DNA of 64,000 nt from Bifidobacterium sp. ESL0682 (GCF_029392815.1 NZ_CP113942.1:682001-746000); one strand, 5' to 3'. Shown: positions 9,223 through 19,853, numbered from the stretch's first letter. Numbers and translations: made by a program. The notes: generated by a model from the sequence alone, not told the origin.

Positions 9223-10320
9223 ATGTCTGAAAAGACTGCCGATCAGGTGGACGCAAAAGCGCCATCAGAGGCAAAGAAACCTAAGAAGAACAGGTTGTCA
9301 GGCGGGTTTTTCCGCTTCGTGCTGACAAGATTCCTGTTGATCATTCCCACAGTGTTCATTCTGGTTACCGTTGTGTTCTTTGTTATGCGTGCCACCGGCG
9401 ATCCGATTTCGGCCGCACAGGGCGGCAGGCTGAGCCCCGAGGAATTGCAGCGTCGTATTCACGCCGCTGGCTACGATCGCCCGCTTATCGTACAGTACGG
9501 CGACTATCTCTGGAAACTGTTGCACGGCGATCTCGGCACCACGTTGACCGACAATCAGCCGGTCAGCTCGATTCTGGTGCACTATGGTGCTGCGACCTTC
9601 GAGCTCGCCATCCTGGCGCTGATCGTCGCGCTAGTGGTCGGCATCGGCCTGGGCCGTGTGGCTGCTCGACATCGTGATCACGCCTCCGACGCCAGCATCA
9701 GGGTCTTCGCCATCCTCTGCTATGCCACCCCGGTCTTCTTCCTCGGCCTCGTACTGAAGCTCATCTTCTCCTCTTGGCTGGGTGTGCTTCCGAGTTCCGG
9801 ACGCTCCTCGATCGACAGTGAGATGCAGTTCGGCAGATTGGTTTCGCCGACAGGCTTCTATATCATCGATGCGCTGCAGCTGGGCGATATGAAGGTGCTC
9901 GGCGATGTGCTTCAGCACGCCATTCTGCCAGCCATCGCGCTCGGCTTGCTGACCGCGGGTGTGTTTATCCGCTTGGTCCGCACCAACGTCATTTCTACTT
10001 ATAATTCCGGTTACGTCGAGGCGGCACGTTCGCGCGGCGTTTCCGAGAAGCGTCTGCTTTCCAAGCACGCCTGGCGTCCCGCGCTCATTCCGATTATCAC
10101 GGTGATGGGCATGCAGATTGCAACGATGCTCGCCGGTGCGGTGCTGACCGAGACGACCTTCGAATGGAAGGGCCTTGGCTTCATGCTTTCGCAATATCTG
10201 AAAGCCCGCGATTTCGTAGCGGTGCAGGGCATCGTGATTCTGATTGCCGTCATCGTGGCCGTCGTCAATTTCATCGTCGACGTCATCAGCGCGTTGATTG
10301 ACCCGAGAGTGAGGTACTGA
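9223..10320 (+). CDS. oppB: Oligopeptide ABC transporter permease, OppB/DppB type
   Basis: Integral membrane permease, 365 residues. A 25-residue charged cytoplasmic N-terminus precedes the first membrane helix (about 27-48, LTRFLLIIPTVFILVTVVFF). The binding-protein-dependent transport domain follows, with several further helices and the cytoplasmic EAA loop near residue 265 (EAARSRGVSEKRLLSKHAWR) that docks onto the ATPase. It would form the translocation pore with the product of the next gene. The ribosome-binding site is gaggaattgg before the ATG at 9223. The stop codon is followed after one base by the TTG start of the next gene, so the two are translationally coupled. Confidence 0.93.
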   Translation: MSEKTADQVDAKAPSEAKKPKKNRLSGGFFRFVLTRFLLIIPTVFILVTVVFFVMRATGDPISAAQGGRLSPEELQRRIHAAGYDRPLIVQYGDYLWKLLHGDLGTTLTDNQPVSSILVHYGAATFELAILALIVALVVGIGLGRVAARHRDHASDASIRVFAILCYATPVFFLGLVLKLIFSSWLGVLPSSGRSSIDSEMQFGRLVSPTGFYIIDALQLGDMKVLGDVLQHAILPAIALGLLTAGVFIRLVRTNVISTYNSGYVEAARSRGVSEKRLLSKHAWRPALIPIITVMGMQIATMLAGAVLTETTFEWKGLGFMLSQYLKARDFVAVQGIVILIAVIVAVVNFIVDVISALIDPRVRY

Positions 10321-10321
10321 T

Positions 10322-11527
10322 TTGTCTAGAGGAACTTCTGCTTCCAGCGCCGTTTCGCTCTCCAATGACGAACGTCTGGAACATCTTAACGCCAAGAAAA
10401 AGCAGTCCTGGTTCTCCAAGCTGCCCCTGATCAGCGAACTGCGTATGTCGGTCGGCTGGCAGCGCGGCATGCTCATCACCGGCCTGGTTATCACTATCTT
10501 CTTCGTGCTCGTGGCTATTTTCGCGCCGGTTTTGGCACCTTACGGCTATGCGCAGATCAAGGACGCCAACGGTGAGGCATTCCCGACCCAGTCAGCGCCC
10601 AGCGCCGCTCATCCATGGGGCACCACGGTTGCTGGCTTCGACGTGCTGAGCCGTACCATCTGGGGTGCGCGTACCGCTGTCATCGCGATTATCGTCGCCG
10701 TCCTGCTTTCCATCTTTGTCGGTGTGCTGCTCGGCCTGGTCTCCGGCTACTTCGGCGGCTGGATTGACCGCGTGCTCGTTGTGATTGCCGATGCCATCTA
10801 TTCCTTCCCGTCGCTGCTGCTCGCCATCCTGATGGCCATCGTCATCTCGGGCGGCCAGTCCAGCCTGTGGGGCGGCATCTTTGCCTCCGGCATCTCAATT
10901 ACCGTGGTCTACATTCCGCAGTACTTCCGCACCATCCGCGCCGAAGTGATGCGTATCAAGGAATCCGCCTACATCGAGTCCGCACGCGTGGTCGGCGCCT
11001 CCACCTGGAGGATTATGACCAAGCACCTGCTCAAGAACTCGACGCGTACGCTGCCGGTCATCCTGACCCTGAACTCTTCGGAAGCGGTCTCCACACTCGC
11101 AGGCCTCGGCTTCCTTGGCTTCGGCATTGAGCCGACCGCGGCCGCCGAATGGGGCTACGATCTGAACCGTTCCGTCGCTGACGTCACCGCCGGCATCTGG
11201 TGGACCGCCATCTTCCCAGGCCTGGCCATTGTGCTCATCGTCTTGGGCATCACGCTGGTGGGCGAGTCCCTCAACGATCTTGCCGATCCGCGTCTGCGCG
11301 CCCGTAAGTCCGCAGCCGAGGTCATCGGTTCCATTGAAGATACGTCCGTCGATCCGAACAAGAGCGACGACGTAGCCTTGGAAATCGACGGCAAGACCAT
11401 CGATGCGAACGACACGAGTGATATCGCGACTGCGGTCGTGGACGATCCCGTTGTCCCTGGTCTTCCGAATTCCTCAGGAGCCGCAGGACAGTATTCGGAC
11501 GCTCAGCGTCAGGGAGATGAACGATAA
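10322..11527 (+). CDS. oppC: Oligopeptide ABC transporter permease, OppC/DppC type
   Basis: Second permease subunit, 401 residues, starting with TTG one base after the oppB stop. A cytoplasmic N-terminal region of about 50 residues precedes the first helix (MLITGLVITIFFVLVAIFAP). The OppC_N segment and the transport domain carry the EAA loop ESARVVGASTWRI near residue 218. After the last helix there is an unusual acidic tail of about 70 residues (from about 330), rich in Asp and Ser; most OppC proteins end near residue 300-330. The stop overlaps the ATPase start in the sequence TAATG. It forms a heterodimeric pore with OppB. Confidence 0.93.
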   Translation: MSRGTSASSAVSLSNDERLEHLNAKKKQSWFSKLPLISELRMSVGWQRGMLITGLVITIFFVLVAIFAPVLAPYGYAQIKDANGEAFPTQSAPSAAHPWGTTVAGFDVLSRTIWGARTAVIAIIVAVLLSIFVGVLLGLVSGYFGGWIDRVLVVIADAIYSFPSLLLAILMAIVISGGQSSLWGGIFASGISITVVYIPQYFRTIRAEVMRIKESAYIESARVVGASTWRIMTKHLLKNSTRTLPVILTLNSSEAVSTLAGLGFLGFGIEPTAAAEWGYDLNRSVADVTAGIWWTAIFPGLAIVLIVLGITLVGESLNDLADPRLRARKSAAEVIGSIEDTSVDPNKSDDVALEIDGKTIDANDTSDIATAVVDDPVVPGLPNSSGAAGQYSDAQRQGDER

Positions 11528-13337
11528 TGAGCGAAACGAACAATACACAAGCCGAAGCCGGCAAGGCTTCAAAGTCTGCTGACGCCGCCAAAGAGACTTC
11601 CTACGGCCAAGCCGCAGCGAACGCCGTGATGCCGCACCTTTCCAAGGACATGCTGGCCTCGGTCGATAAGCTGGGCGTCTCCTTTGTCACCGACGCAGGC
11701 CCCATTAAGGCCGTTGACGACATTACCTTCACCATTCCGCGCAAGAGTGTGGTCGGTGTGGTCGGCGAATCCGGTTCCGGCAAGTCCGTCACCGCACGCT
11801 CGATCATCAAGCTGCTGCCTGACACGGCATCGACTTCCGGCGCAATCTACATCTCCAACAAGGAAGGCACCGGCGAGCTTGACGCGTTGAAGCTTTCCGG
11901 AGAGCAGCTGCGGCAGCTCCGTGGTGGCGAAGCCGCCATGGTCTTCCAGGAGCCCAACTCCGTTCTGAATCCGGTCTTCAAGATCGGCTGGCAGATCGAA
12001 GAAGGCCTGCGTGCCCACGGCATGAAGGACAAGAAGGAACTTCGCGAGAAGTCCATCGAGATCCTGAAAAAGGTCGGTATTCCCGACGCTGAGACCCGTG
12101 TTGATTACTATCCGCACCAGTTCTCCGGCGGCCAGAAGCAGCGTATCGTCATCGCGATGGCGCTGGTCTTGAACCCCGGCCTGATTCTCGCGGACGAGCC
12201 CACCACGGCGCTCGATGTGACCGTGCAGATGGAGATTCTCGACCTGCTGCGCCTTGCGCGTGATGAGTTTGGCGCCTCGGTGCTCATCATCACCCATAAC
12301 ATGGGTGTGATTGCCGATATCGCCGACCAGGTGGTCGTGATGTATCAGGGCCACGTCGTCGAACAGGGTGATGTGGAGCAGATCTTCTATCATCCGAAGG
12401 ACCCGTACACTCAGCGTCTGCTGGCTTCTGTGCCGCGTATCGGTGAGAAACTAGTTGTTAAGAACAACGACGGCAGCGTCGTCAAGCGTTCTGTGGATTG
12501 GCGCAAGGAACCTGTGGTCGTCGAGGCCAAGGACATGAGCGTTACCTATCCCGGCCGCCTGATGCAGCCCGATTTTGTGGCCGTTAACAAGGTCAACTTT
12601 GAGATTCATCGTTCCGAAGTGCTCGGCCTGGTGGGGAGTCCGGTTCTGGCAAGTCCACTACGGGCCGTGCCATCGCCGGCTTGCAAAAGGTCAGCGACGG
12701 CTCCTTGAAGGTCTTCGGCGTCGAGATGAATGGCGTCAAGGAACGCGATTTCAAGTCCAAGCGCGCTGACATCGGCTTCGTCTTCCAGGATCCGGGCAGC
12801 TCGTTCGACCCACTCATGACCATTGCTGAAAACGTGGCCGAGCCGCTGATTGTGCACAAGAAGTATGCATCGGTTGCTGACGCGAGGAAATACGTCGCCG
12901 AACTGATGGAAATGGTGCAGCTTCCGCGCGTCTACATGGACCGCTTCCCGCACGAGCTTTCCGGCGGCCAGCGCCAGCGCGCCTCGCTCGCTAGGGCCCT
13001 CGCTCTGAAGCCGTCCCTGCTGATTGCCGACGAGCCGACGTCCGCACTGGATGTGTCCGTTCAGGCCAAGGTCTTGGAACTCTTCAAGCGCCTGCAGGTT
13101 GAGATCGGCTTCGCATGCCTCTTCATCACCCATGACCTCGCGGTAGTCGATATGCTCGCTGACCGCATCATGGTGATGCACAAGGGCCAAATTGTCGAAC
13201 ACGGCGACGCCAGCCAGATCATTGAGCACCCCCAGGACGCCTACACCCAAAAGCTCCTGGCCTCACTCCCGGTCCCCGACCCGCGCCAGCAGCGCGAGCG
13301 TCGCGCCCAGCTCCATCGCTTGCGCGAGCAAGAGTAA
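11527..13337 (+). CDS. Fused OppD-OppF peptide ABC transporter ATPase, frameshifted at 12633-12636
   Basis: Two nucleotide-binding domains in one chain, about 603 residues if the frame is restored. Domain 1: Walker A GESGSGKS near residue 79, signature FSGGQKQR near 198, Walker [13 protein letters not shown] near 220. Domain 2: signature LSGGQRQR and Walker [13 protein letters not shown], read in another frame from about 12640. The break lies in the G run 12633-12636, exactly in the second Walker A: one more G gives [19 protein letters not shown], the expected P-loop. As written, the first frame ends at 12708 and the second domain has no natural start. Because other genes in the window show the same kind of homopolymer change, an assembly error is likely. 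The protein powers peptide import through OppBC. Confidence 0.88.
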
Positions 13338-13364
13338 GAGCGACTAAATAGCTATAACTAAGGC

Positions 13365-13411
13365 GCCTAGCTTTGTGTAGAATTTATTTCCTCACAAAGG
13401 TAGGCGTTTTT
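13365..13411 (+). terminator. Terminator of the oligopeptide transporter operon
   Basis: GCCTAGCTTTGTG at 13365-13377 pairs with CACAAAGGTAGGC at 13393-13405 with one mismatch, followed by GTTTTT. It separates the core-like transporter operon from the AT-rich island. Confidence 0.75.
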
Positions 13412-13491
13412 CTTAATACGGATGCCGATTAACTTTGTTCCTGGTTATTGTTGTTCGTATTATTGGATTAAAAGTTTTGGAGACAAGGGAC

Positions 13492-13508
13492 GAATGACCT
13501 ATACAGAG
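13492..13508. repeat. 17-bp direct repeat, copy 1
   Basis: gaatgacctatacagag, repeated identically at 13579-13595, 87 bp downstream, both ahead of hsdR. Confidence 0.7.
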
Positions 13509-13578
13509 CTACTCATTTTGTACTTGGTGGTTTAAACAATGGTTGGGTCGAGTGACGTGATTATGAAGGTTGTTTGAT

Positions 13579-13595
13579 GAATGACCTATACAGAG
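13579..13595. repeat. 17-bp direct repeat, copy 2
   Basis: Second identical copy of the element at 13492-13508. Its core gacctatacag also occurs as a reverse complement at 18523-18533. Confidence 0.7.
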
Positions 13596-13702
13596 AATAG
13601 TAAACTTGTTGAATTTCTAGTCGGTGCCTTTGTAAATTGCATAAGATAGTGTAAACATGAAAACTATACTGGGATAGATGAGATATGCAAGGGAGAGATC
13701 TT

Positions 13703-16700
13703 GTGAATAGCGAACTCGATTTTGAAATGGAGCTGATTCACCATCTCGAGTCCATCGGTGGAACCAAGCAGTGGGAATACTTACCAGAAGTTAAAACATT
13801 AGATGCCTTGTGGATGAATTTTCGTTCTATTCTTGAGAGAAACAACAAAGAGAAATTACAAGGAACTTCACTTTCTGATACTGAGTTTGCTCAGGTCAAG
13901 AAAGTTATTTGTGGTCTTGGATCCCCGTATGAAGCCGGACGCTGGATTTATGGTATGAATGGTGTCACTCAGGTCGAGGTAGACCGTGATGATAAGTCAG
14001 ATGGCAGTAAAGGTGACCATATATTTCTGACGGTTTTTGACCAGTCCAATGTCGGGGCTGGGAATACTGTCTATCAAATTGTCAATCAGATCGAGCATCC
14101 AAGGGTTTTGGCAGGTCGAAAGCAACGTCGTTTTGACACCACATTGTTGATTAATGGTCTACCTGTTATTCATATCGAAGAGAAGTTCCACCATCATGAT
14201 GCGCATGAGGCATTGAATCAAATTCGCCAATATATCGACGAAGGCCAGTTTAGTGACATTTTTTCGACAGTTCAGATATTGGTTGGTATGACGCCTGATC
14301 AGGCGTTGTATATGGCTAATACTGACTCCGAATCATTTAATACGGATTTTGCTTTTCAATGGCAGCGTGAAGCTGATAGCAAGCCTGTTTGGGGTTGGCG
14401 AGAGTTTGCTGATCTCATGCTTTCCATCCCAATGGCCCATCAAATGGCTACCAATTACATGATTCTTGATGGGGATCCCAAGCATAAGAATCTTATTGTA
14501 ATGCGTCCGTATCAAGTATATGCCACCAAACGTGTGATTAACGCTTTGAAAAAATATACCTTCGGAGTCGACAAACACGAAGTCGGCTACATTTGGCATA
14601 CCACGGGCTCGGGCAAGACCATCAGTAGCTTTAAGACCGCTTGGTTGGCGTCTCGTCTACCTAACGTCGATAAAGTCGTATTTGTGGTTGACCGCGTTGC
14701 TCTTACTGATCAGACATTCGCTAAATACAACGCTTATGACCCTGATACGGATGATGAAAACAATAACGGTGTTGTTTCCGACACGGCTAATACGGGAGTT
14801 CTTGCACAAAAGTTGCGTAGCAAGCAGTCCAACAATACCATTGTGGTAACCTCCATTCAAAAGCTTGACCGTTTATGTAAGCGTGACTCATTTGTTGTTC
14901 CAGATAAGAATTTTGTTTTTATCGTAGATGAAGCTCACCGTTCCACTAACGGTGACATGCTCAAACGGATTAAAAAAGGCTTCCCACGATCTGCATGGGT
15001 CGGTTATACCGGAACGCCTGTATTCGATGGTGATTTGACCCGACAGGCTTTTGGTGATGTTCTTCATACCTATACCATCCGTGAAGCAATTGCCGACGGG
15101 AATGTACTTGGGTTCAAGGTTGATTTTGAACATACTCTTAAAGAGGCGGAAATCAAGGATGAACTTTTGCCTAAAATGTTGGAAGAAAAATACCCGAATT
15201 GGAATGAAAAGGCCATCAATAAAAAAATTGCCAATATGTCCCCTGACGAGGTTGATGGTTATATTGATTCTGATTTATACGATAATAACGCTAAACATGT
15301 TGAAGCTGTCGTAGACGATATTGTCCGACATTGGCGTAATCGTTCAAAAGAAGGCAAGTATAGTGCTATTTTAACTACTCATGTTGGTGGTCTACAAGCT
15401 TCTGCTCCGATGGCGTTGCAATATTTTGATGAGTTCCAAAAAAGAATGAGGAACTCATCGCTGAGCAAAAGAATCCTTTGAATGTAGCAGTGACTTTCTC
15501 ATATGCGACTGATAATTCCGAGCATCAGCTGGAGAAAAATAGGGGATTGCGGCGTGCAATGGATGCTTATAACGCTACATTTGGCACTTCTTATGATGAT
15601 GAGACCGTTGACGGTTATTTCAAAGATGTCATGAATCGTCTTCGTGGAGAAGATGACGGGCCTAAGCTCGATTTAGTTATAGTCATTGACCAATTACTGA
15701 CTGGCTACGATGCACCTAAAGTCAATACATTGTATGTTGACCGTACATTGGCTGGAGCCAATTTGATTCAGGCCTATTCGCGTACGAACCGAATTGACAA
15801 CCATAAAGATAAGCCGTGGGGCATCATTGTTAATTATCGTTGGCCTGAAACTTCCAAGAGATTGATGGATGCAGCGTTGAAGGTGTATGCCAATCGTGAA
15901 TCTGCATCTGTGCAAGGCGAACTTGACGATCCAGGACTTTCTGGTGTTGTTGCAGAAGATTTTGAGAAAACCCTGTCGGTTGCAAAGAAAGTTGTGAATG
16001 AGATTCGTGAGCTTTCGGATGGATTTACCGAGGTGCCTCCCAGCGAGAACGCCAAGCAAGAGCTGGCGAATCTCATTAGTAAGTACGGGACCAAGGTTTC
16101 CCAGCTGAAACAGTATACGGAATATGATTATGACCGTCCTGAGAAGTTGTGCCATGAGCTTGGGATTTCAGAAGATAATGACAACTGGATTAATAATTCA
16201 GCACGTAATGTTTTGAAGGATTGGGCCGCCAAGCATCCGAAGGATAACGTGCTTGACCTTTCTATGTTGGACTTTGATGTTGAGCATATTGCCGAAGTGA
16301 AAATTAATTATGACTACATTGCTGAACTTTTGGCTCAGGTTCTCAATGAAGTTCATGAAGGTAAGGATGCTCAGGAAACGTATGGCACATTCGTACGTGC
16401 AACTGACCAACTCGAAGATCGTCGTTTGGCCGGACAGATGAAAGACACTGCTGATGCTGCTATGAACGGTGAGGACTTGAATGTCAAATATCCCGTTCAC
16501 CCTAATTCTGTAGAAGAATTGGTCAGACAGAGAGCAAAAAATAACCGTCAAAACGCTGTCGCTGATTTCCGACATCATTGGGGACTGGTTGACGTCATGA
16601 CTGCCGATTTACTTATCGACAAGATGCTAGAGCGGCACACGCTTGATGCAGATGATTTACGTGATGGTGAAGAACTCTCACAATTGCTCGGAATGGCCAC

Positions 16701-16827
16701 CAAGGGACGTGTCTATAAACAGGCTGCGGAAGACTCGGCGGTTCGCGAACTGTCTCCGGTAAAATACCGGAATGAGTTCCGTGCCGCATTCCGTGAGTTT
16801 GCGGACTATGTTGTTGCCCATTACTGA
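13703..16827 (+). CDS. hsdR: Type I restriction endonuclease subunit R (HsdR), frameshifted at 15438-15443
   Basis: Motor and nuclease subunit of a type I restriction-modification complex, about 1,041 residues after frame repair, the usual HsdR size. The N-terminal nuclease has the E-x-K part of its PD-(D/E)xK site near residue 158 (GLPVIHIEEKF). The translocase has Walker A TTGSGKT near 301, a DEAH box near 409 and the GYTGTP motif; the C-lobe has TGYDAPKVNTLYVDR and QAYSRTNR. I prefer GTG 13703, which has the ribosome-binding site agggagag, over ATG 13685. One base is missing from the run of six A at 15438-15443; with seven A the frame reads KKNEELIAEQKNPLNVAVTF without interruption. This is either an assembly error or a slippage switch. 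The AT-rich base use marks it as acquired. Confidence 0.9.
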
Positions 16828-16844
16828 GGAAATGAGGAATACTG

Positions 16845-18515
16845 ATGAGTGATGTACAGAATGAAGCTAAAGAGCTTACTTCTCAGTTATGGGCAATGGC
16901 CAACGACCTTCGTGGCAAAATGTCGGCTGATGAGTTCCGAGATTATATTCTTGGATTTATTTTCTACCGTTATCTTTCTGATAAACAGGAGAACTATATC
17001 GCCAGTGAGAACTTGCTTGATGTAAAAGCTGGTGAGAGCATTAATGATGCGTACAGACGTCAAGCGCCTGTAGACGGTATCGAAGAGTGGCGAGAAGATA
17101 TAGCTCATGATTTAGGTTACGCTATCGATCCTGAGTACACTTGGACTTCCATGATGCAAGGCATTGCAGATCAGACGATTCATCCTGATTATTTTCAGAA
17201 TATGTTTGATAGTTTCAAACGCAATGCCGAATTGGCTGCCGAGAGGAATAATTCAAAGAGCGAGAAGGATTTCCGAGACGTGTTCTCGGACATTAATCTT
17301 TCCGATTCCAGCTTAGGGAATTCGACTGCTGCAAGAGCCAAAAGTCTTTCTAATATCGCCCAGAAGATTAATGCGGTCACTTTCATGGATGCACAAGGGC
17401 ATGATTTGCTGGGTGACGTTTATGAATACTTGATTTCTGAATTTGCCAGCGATTCCGGTAAGAAGGCAGGGGAGTTCTACACACCGCATGAAGTTTCCCG
17501 TGTTCTGGCTCGGTTGGTAACGTTCAAAGATGCTGAGGCGCTAAATAAAAATGAGAATCCTCTATGGAACTCAGCTCGCAATTTTTCTTTGTACGATCCG
17601 ACAATGGGTTCTGGTTCATTGTTGCTGACAGTACAGAAGGAATTACCTGCACGTACTGAGTTTGCCTCGACTGTATTCTATGGGCAGGAGCTTAATCGCA
17701 CCACTTATAATCTTGCACGTATGAATCTGATGATGCATGGTGTCGGTTTTGAAAGCATGAATCTGCGAAATGCTGATACGCTGGAATCAGACTGGCCTGA
17801 TGGAACAGATGCCAATGGCATCGACCATCCTCTATTCTTCGATGCTGTAGTGGCCAATCCTCCATATTCCCAGCATTGGGATAATGCCGAATCGAAAATG
17901 AAGGATCCGCGTTTTAAGGATTTCGGCAAACTTGCACCAAAATCAAAAGCTGATTTTGCATTCGTAGAGCATTGCATTTATCACCTAAAAGATTCTGGAC
18001 GAATGGCTATCGTGTTGCCTCACGGTGTCTTGTTCAGAGGTGCTGCGGAAGGAACAATTCGTAAGGCGATAATCGACAAGAACTATCTTGATGCTGTTAT
18101 CGGTATGCCTGCGAATCTGTTCTACAATACATCGATCCCTACAGTTGTTTTGGTTTTCTTGAAAAACCGTAGTCGTGACGATATCTTCTTCATCGATGCT
18201 TCCAAAGGGTTTGAAAAGGGTAAGAATCAGAACCATCTGCGTGATGAGGATATCGATATGATTATTGATACTTATGCAGCGCGTAAAGATGTTGATAAGT
18301 ATGCGCATGTTGCACAACTTGATGAAATCAAAGAAAACGAATACAACCTCAATATTCCACGTTATGTCGATACATTCGAGGAAGAAGAACCGATTGACAT
18401 TGATGAGGTCAATCGACAGTTGGCTGAAACCGACAAGGAAATTGCCGAGTTGCAAGCTAAGTTCGATGCCATGGTAAAGGAACTGGTGCCGACTGATAAA
18501 GCAGACGGTCGGTAA
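16845..18515 (+). CDS. hsdM: Type I DNA methyltransferase subunit M (HsdM)
   Basis: N6-adenine methyltransferase subunit, 556 residues. It has an N-terminal HsdM helical domain (about 1-150), the conserved GEFYTPHEVSRVLA near residue 208, an AdoMet-binding motif YDPTMGSGSLLLT near 250 and the catalytic NPPY near 337. The C-terminus is a coiled region rich in Glu and Lys that contacts HsdS. With two HsdM and one HsdS it makes the modification enzyme; with HsdR it restricts. It starts 17 bp after hsdR with a gaggaaatgagg ribosome-binding site, so the two genes form an operon. A gap of about 90 bp follows before hsdS, containing an inverted copy of the operon's upstream repeat core and a near-copy of the recombination core. 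Confidence 0.95.
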   Translation: MSDVQNEAKELTSQLWAMANDLRGKMSADEFRDYILGFIFYRYLSDKQENYIASENLLDVKAGESINDAYRRQAPVDGIEEWREDIAHDLGYAIDPEYTWTSMMQGIADQTIHPDYFQNMFDSFKRNAELAAERNNSKSEKDFRDVFSDINLSDSSLGNSTAARAKSLSNIAQKINAVTFMDAQGHDLLGDVYEYLISEFASDSGKKAGEFYTPHEVSRVLARLVTFKDAEALNKNENPLWNSARNFSLYDPTMGSGSLLLTVQKELPARTEFASTVFYGQELNRTTYNLARMNLMMHGVGFESMNLRNADTLESDWPDGTDANGIDHPLFFDAVVANPPYSQHWDNAESKMKDPRFKDFGKLAPKSKADFAFVEHCIYHLKDSGRMAIVLPHGVLFRGAAEGTIRKAIIDKNYLDAVIGMPANLFYNTSIPTVVLVFLKNRSRDDIFFIDASKGFEKGKNQNHLRDEDIDMIIDTYAARKDVDKYAHVAQLDEIKENEYNLNIPRYVDTFEEEEPIDIDEVNRQLAETDKEIAELQAKFDAMVKELVPTDKADGR

Positions 18516-18522
18516 TCTTTAA

Positions 18523-18533
18523 CTGTATAGGTC
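18523..18533. repeat. Inverted copy of the hsd upstream element core
   Basis: ctgtataggtc is the reverse complement of gacctatacag, the 11-bp core of the direct repeats at 13492 and 13579. It lies eight bases after the hsdM stop codon. Confidence 0.45.
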
Positions 18534-18608
18534 TGTAAGCATTTCAGTATTTTTATTTTTGTTTGATCAACTTACGCTGAAGAAGCAGAGTAAGTGAAGG
18601 AGCGTTCC

Positions 18609-19853
18609 ATGTCTGAACAGCCAAAAGGCCAAAAACTGGTACCGCAGCTGCGTTTTAAGGGGTTCAATGATCCTTGGGAGCAGCGTAAGTTATCAGAGCT
18701 ATTTAATACAACCATTTCTAATAACACAATTTCACGTAATTCCTTGACGCAAACCCCAAGCTCCGTTCAGGACATTCATTATGGCGATATCCTTATTAAA
18801 TATCCTATGTTGCTGAATGCACAACAAGAAAATATCCCCAGTATTTTAGATACCGTCAATGTTTCTACTGGAAAAAGGGCATTGCAAAATGGAGACATAG
18901 TAATTGCAGATACGGCTGAAGATAGTGCGGTTGGAAGAACTATTGAAATCAGGGGTATTTGGAAAGGCCAAAAAGTTGTAGCAGGTCTACATACTGTTCC
19001 ATTACGTCCTTTAAATAAGATGGGCATAGGTTATCTCGCCTACGCAATGAATTCTCCAGCGTATAGAAAGCAATTAATGGGACTCATGCAAGGTGTAAAG
19101 GTACTGTCTTTAACACGTTCAAGTTTATTTCAGACGCAGCTTAGATATCCCAATAATATTGCCGAGCAGTCTCAGATTGGCGAGTTCTTCAAAACTCTTG
19201 ATGATCTTATCGCTGCCTGCGAGCGTAAAACCGAGCTCCTCAAGAAGCGCAAACGCTACTACCTGCAACAGATCTTCAGCCAAAGACTCCGCTTCAAAGG
19301 CTTCACCCAACCCTGGCAAGAGCGTAAGTTAGGAGAACTGTTTGACGAAAGAGCAGAGAGATCAGCTGAGGGAGAGATGCTATCCGTAACTATTGGTAAA
19401 GGCATTGTTCGTTCAAATGAGTTGGAGAGAAAAGACAACTCGAGTGCTGATAAGTCAAACTATAAACAAGTAGAACCTAATGATCTCGCGTATAACACAA
19501 TGCGAATGTGGCAAGGAGCCTGCGGGGTTTCTAAATATTCGGGAATAGTTAGCCCTGCATACACAATTGCGAAGCCAAGAATGAGTACCAATCCTTATTT
19601 TTGTAATCAATTATTTAAAACTAACAGAGCCTTATATGTGTTCAGATGTTTTTCGCAAGGATTAACATCTGATACTTGGAATTTAAAATTTCCACAATTC
19701 TCCGATATTGGTTTTAAGATCCCATCAAAAAATGAACAAGATAAAATCAACATTTTTTTAACAATATTCGATTTGCATATTTCAGTTAATGATAAATACA
19801 TTCGTTTGCTGAATCTTAAAAAACAAAACTACCTACATTTCTTATTCATTTGA
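18609..19853 (+). CDS. hsdS: Type I R-M specificity subunit S (HsdS), expressed copy
   Basis: DNA-recognition subunit, 414 residues from ATG 18609 (ribosome-binding site gaaggag; a GTG at 18594 is less likely). Architecture: short N-terminus RFKGFNDPWEQRKLSEL, variable TRD1 (about residues 30-195), conserved central helix (KTLDDLIAACERKTELLKKRKRYYL), second entry motif RFKGFTQPWQERKLGEL, TRD2 (about 245-400), and a short C-terminal helix with LLNLKKQNYL. Each TRD reads one half of a bipartite target. The DNA at both TRD entry motifs is repeated in inverted orientation in the second copy at 20842-21993, so both TRDs can be exchanged by inversion. The recombinase gene follows directly. The sequence here shows only one of at least four possible alleles. 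Confidence 0.95.
   Translation: MSEQPKGQKLVPQLRFKGFNDPWEQRKLSELFNTTISNNTISRNSLTQTPSSVQDIHYGDILIKYPMLLNAQQENIPSILDTVNVSTGKRALQNGDIVIADTAEDSAVGRTIEIRGIWKGQKVVAGLHTVPLRPLNKMGIGYLAYAMNSPAYRKQLMGLMQGVKVLSLTRSSLFQTQLRYPNNIAEQSQIGEFFKTLDDLIAACERKTELLKKRKRYYLQQIFSQRLRFKGFTQPWQERKLGELFDERAERSAEGEMLSVTIGKGIVRSNELERKDNSSADKSNYKQVEPNDLAYNTMRMWQGACGVSKYSGIVSPAYTIAKPRMSTNPYFCNQLFKTNRALYVFRCFSQGLTSDTWNLKFPQFSDIGFKIPSKNEQDKINIFLTIFDLHISVNDKYIRLLNLKKQNYLHFLFI
18673..18692 (+). repeat. Outer inverted repeat (IR1), left copy
   Basis: 20-bp sequence encoding the WEQRKL entry motif of TRD1; its perfect reverse complement is at 21961-21980. Confidence 0.9.
19197..19335 (+). repeat. Inner inverted repeat (IR2), left copy
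   Basis: 139 bp encoding the central conserved helix of HsdS and the TRD2 entry motif. It is inverted at 21357-21495 with only two mismatches. Confidence 0.92.

Larger units (their letters stand above)
13412..13702. promoter_or_regulatory. Upstream region of the type I R-M operon with a repeated 17-bp element
   Basis: AT-rich region with no gene. It contains two direct copies of a 17-bp sequence (13492-13508 and 13579-13595), and a TATACT hexamer at 13665-13670 suitable as a -10 element about 30 bp ahead of the hsdR start. The 11-bp core of the repeat recurs in inverted orientation at 18523-18533, between hsdM and hsdS. It may be a site for a regulator of the R-M genes; no controller gene is visible. 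Confidence 0.4.
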
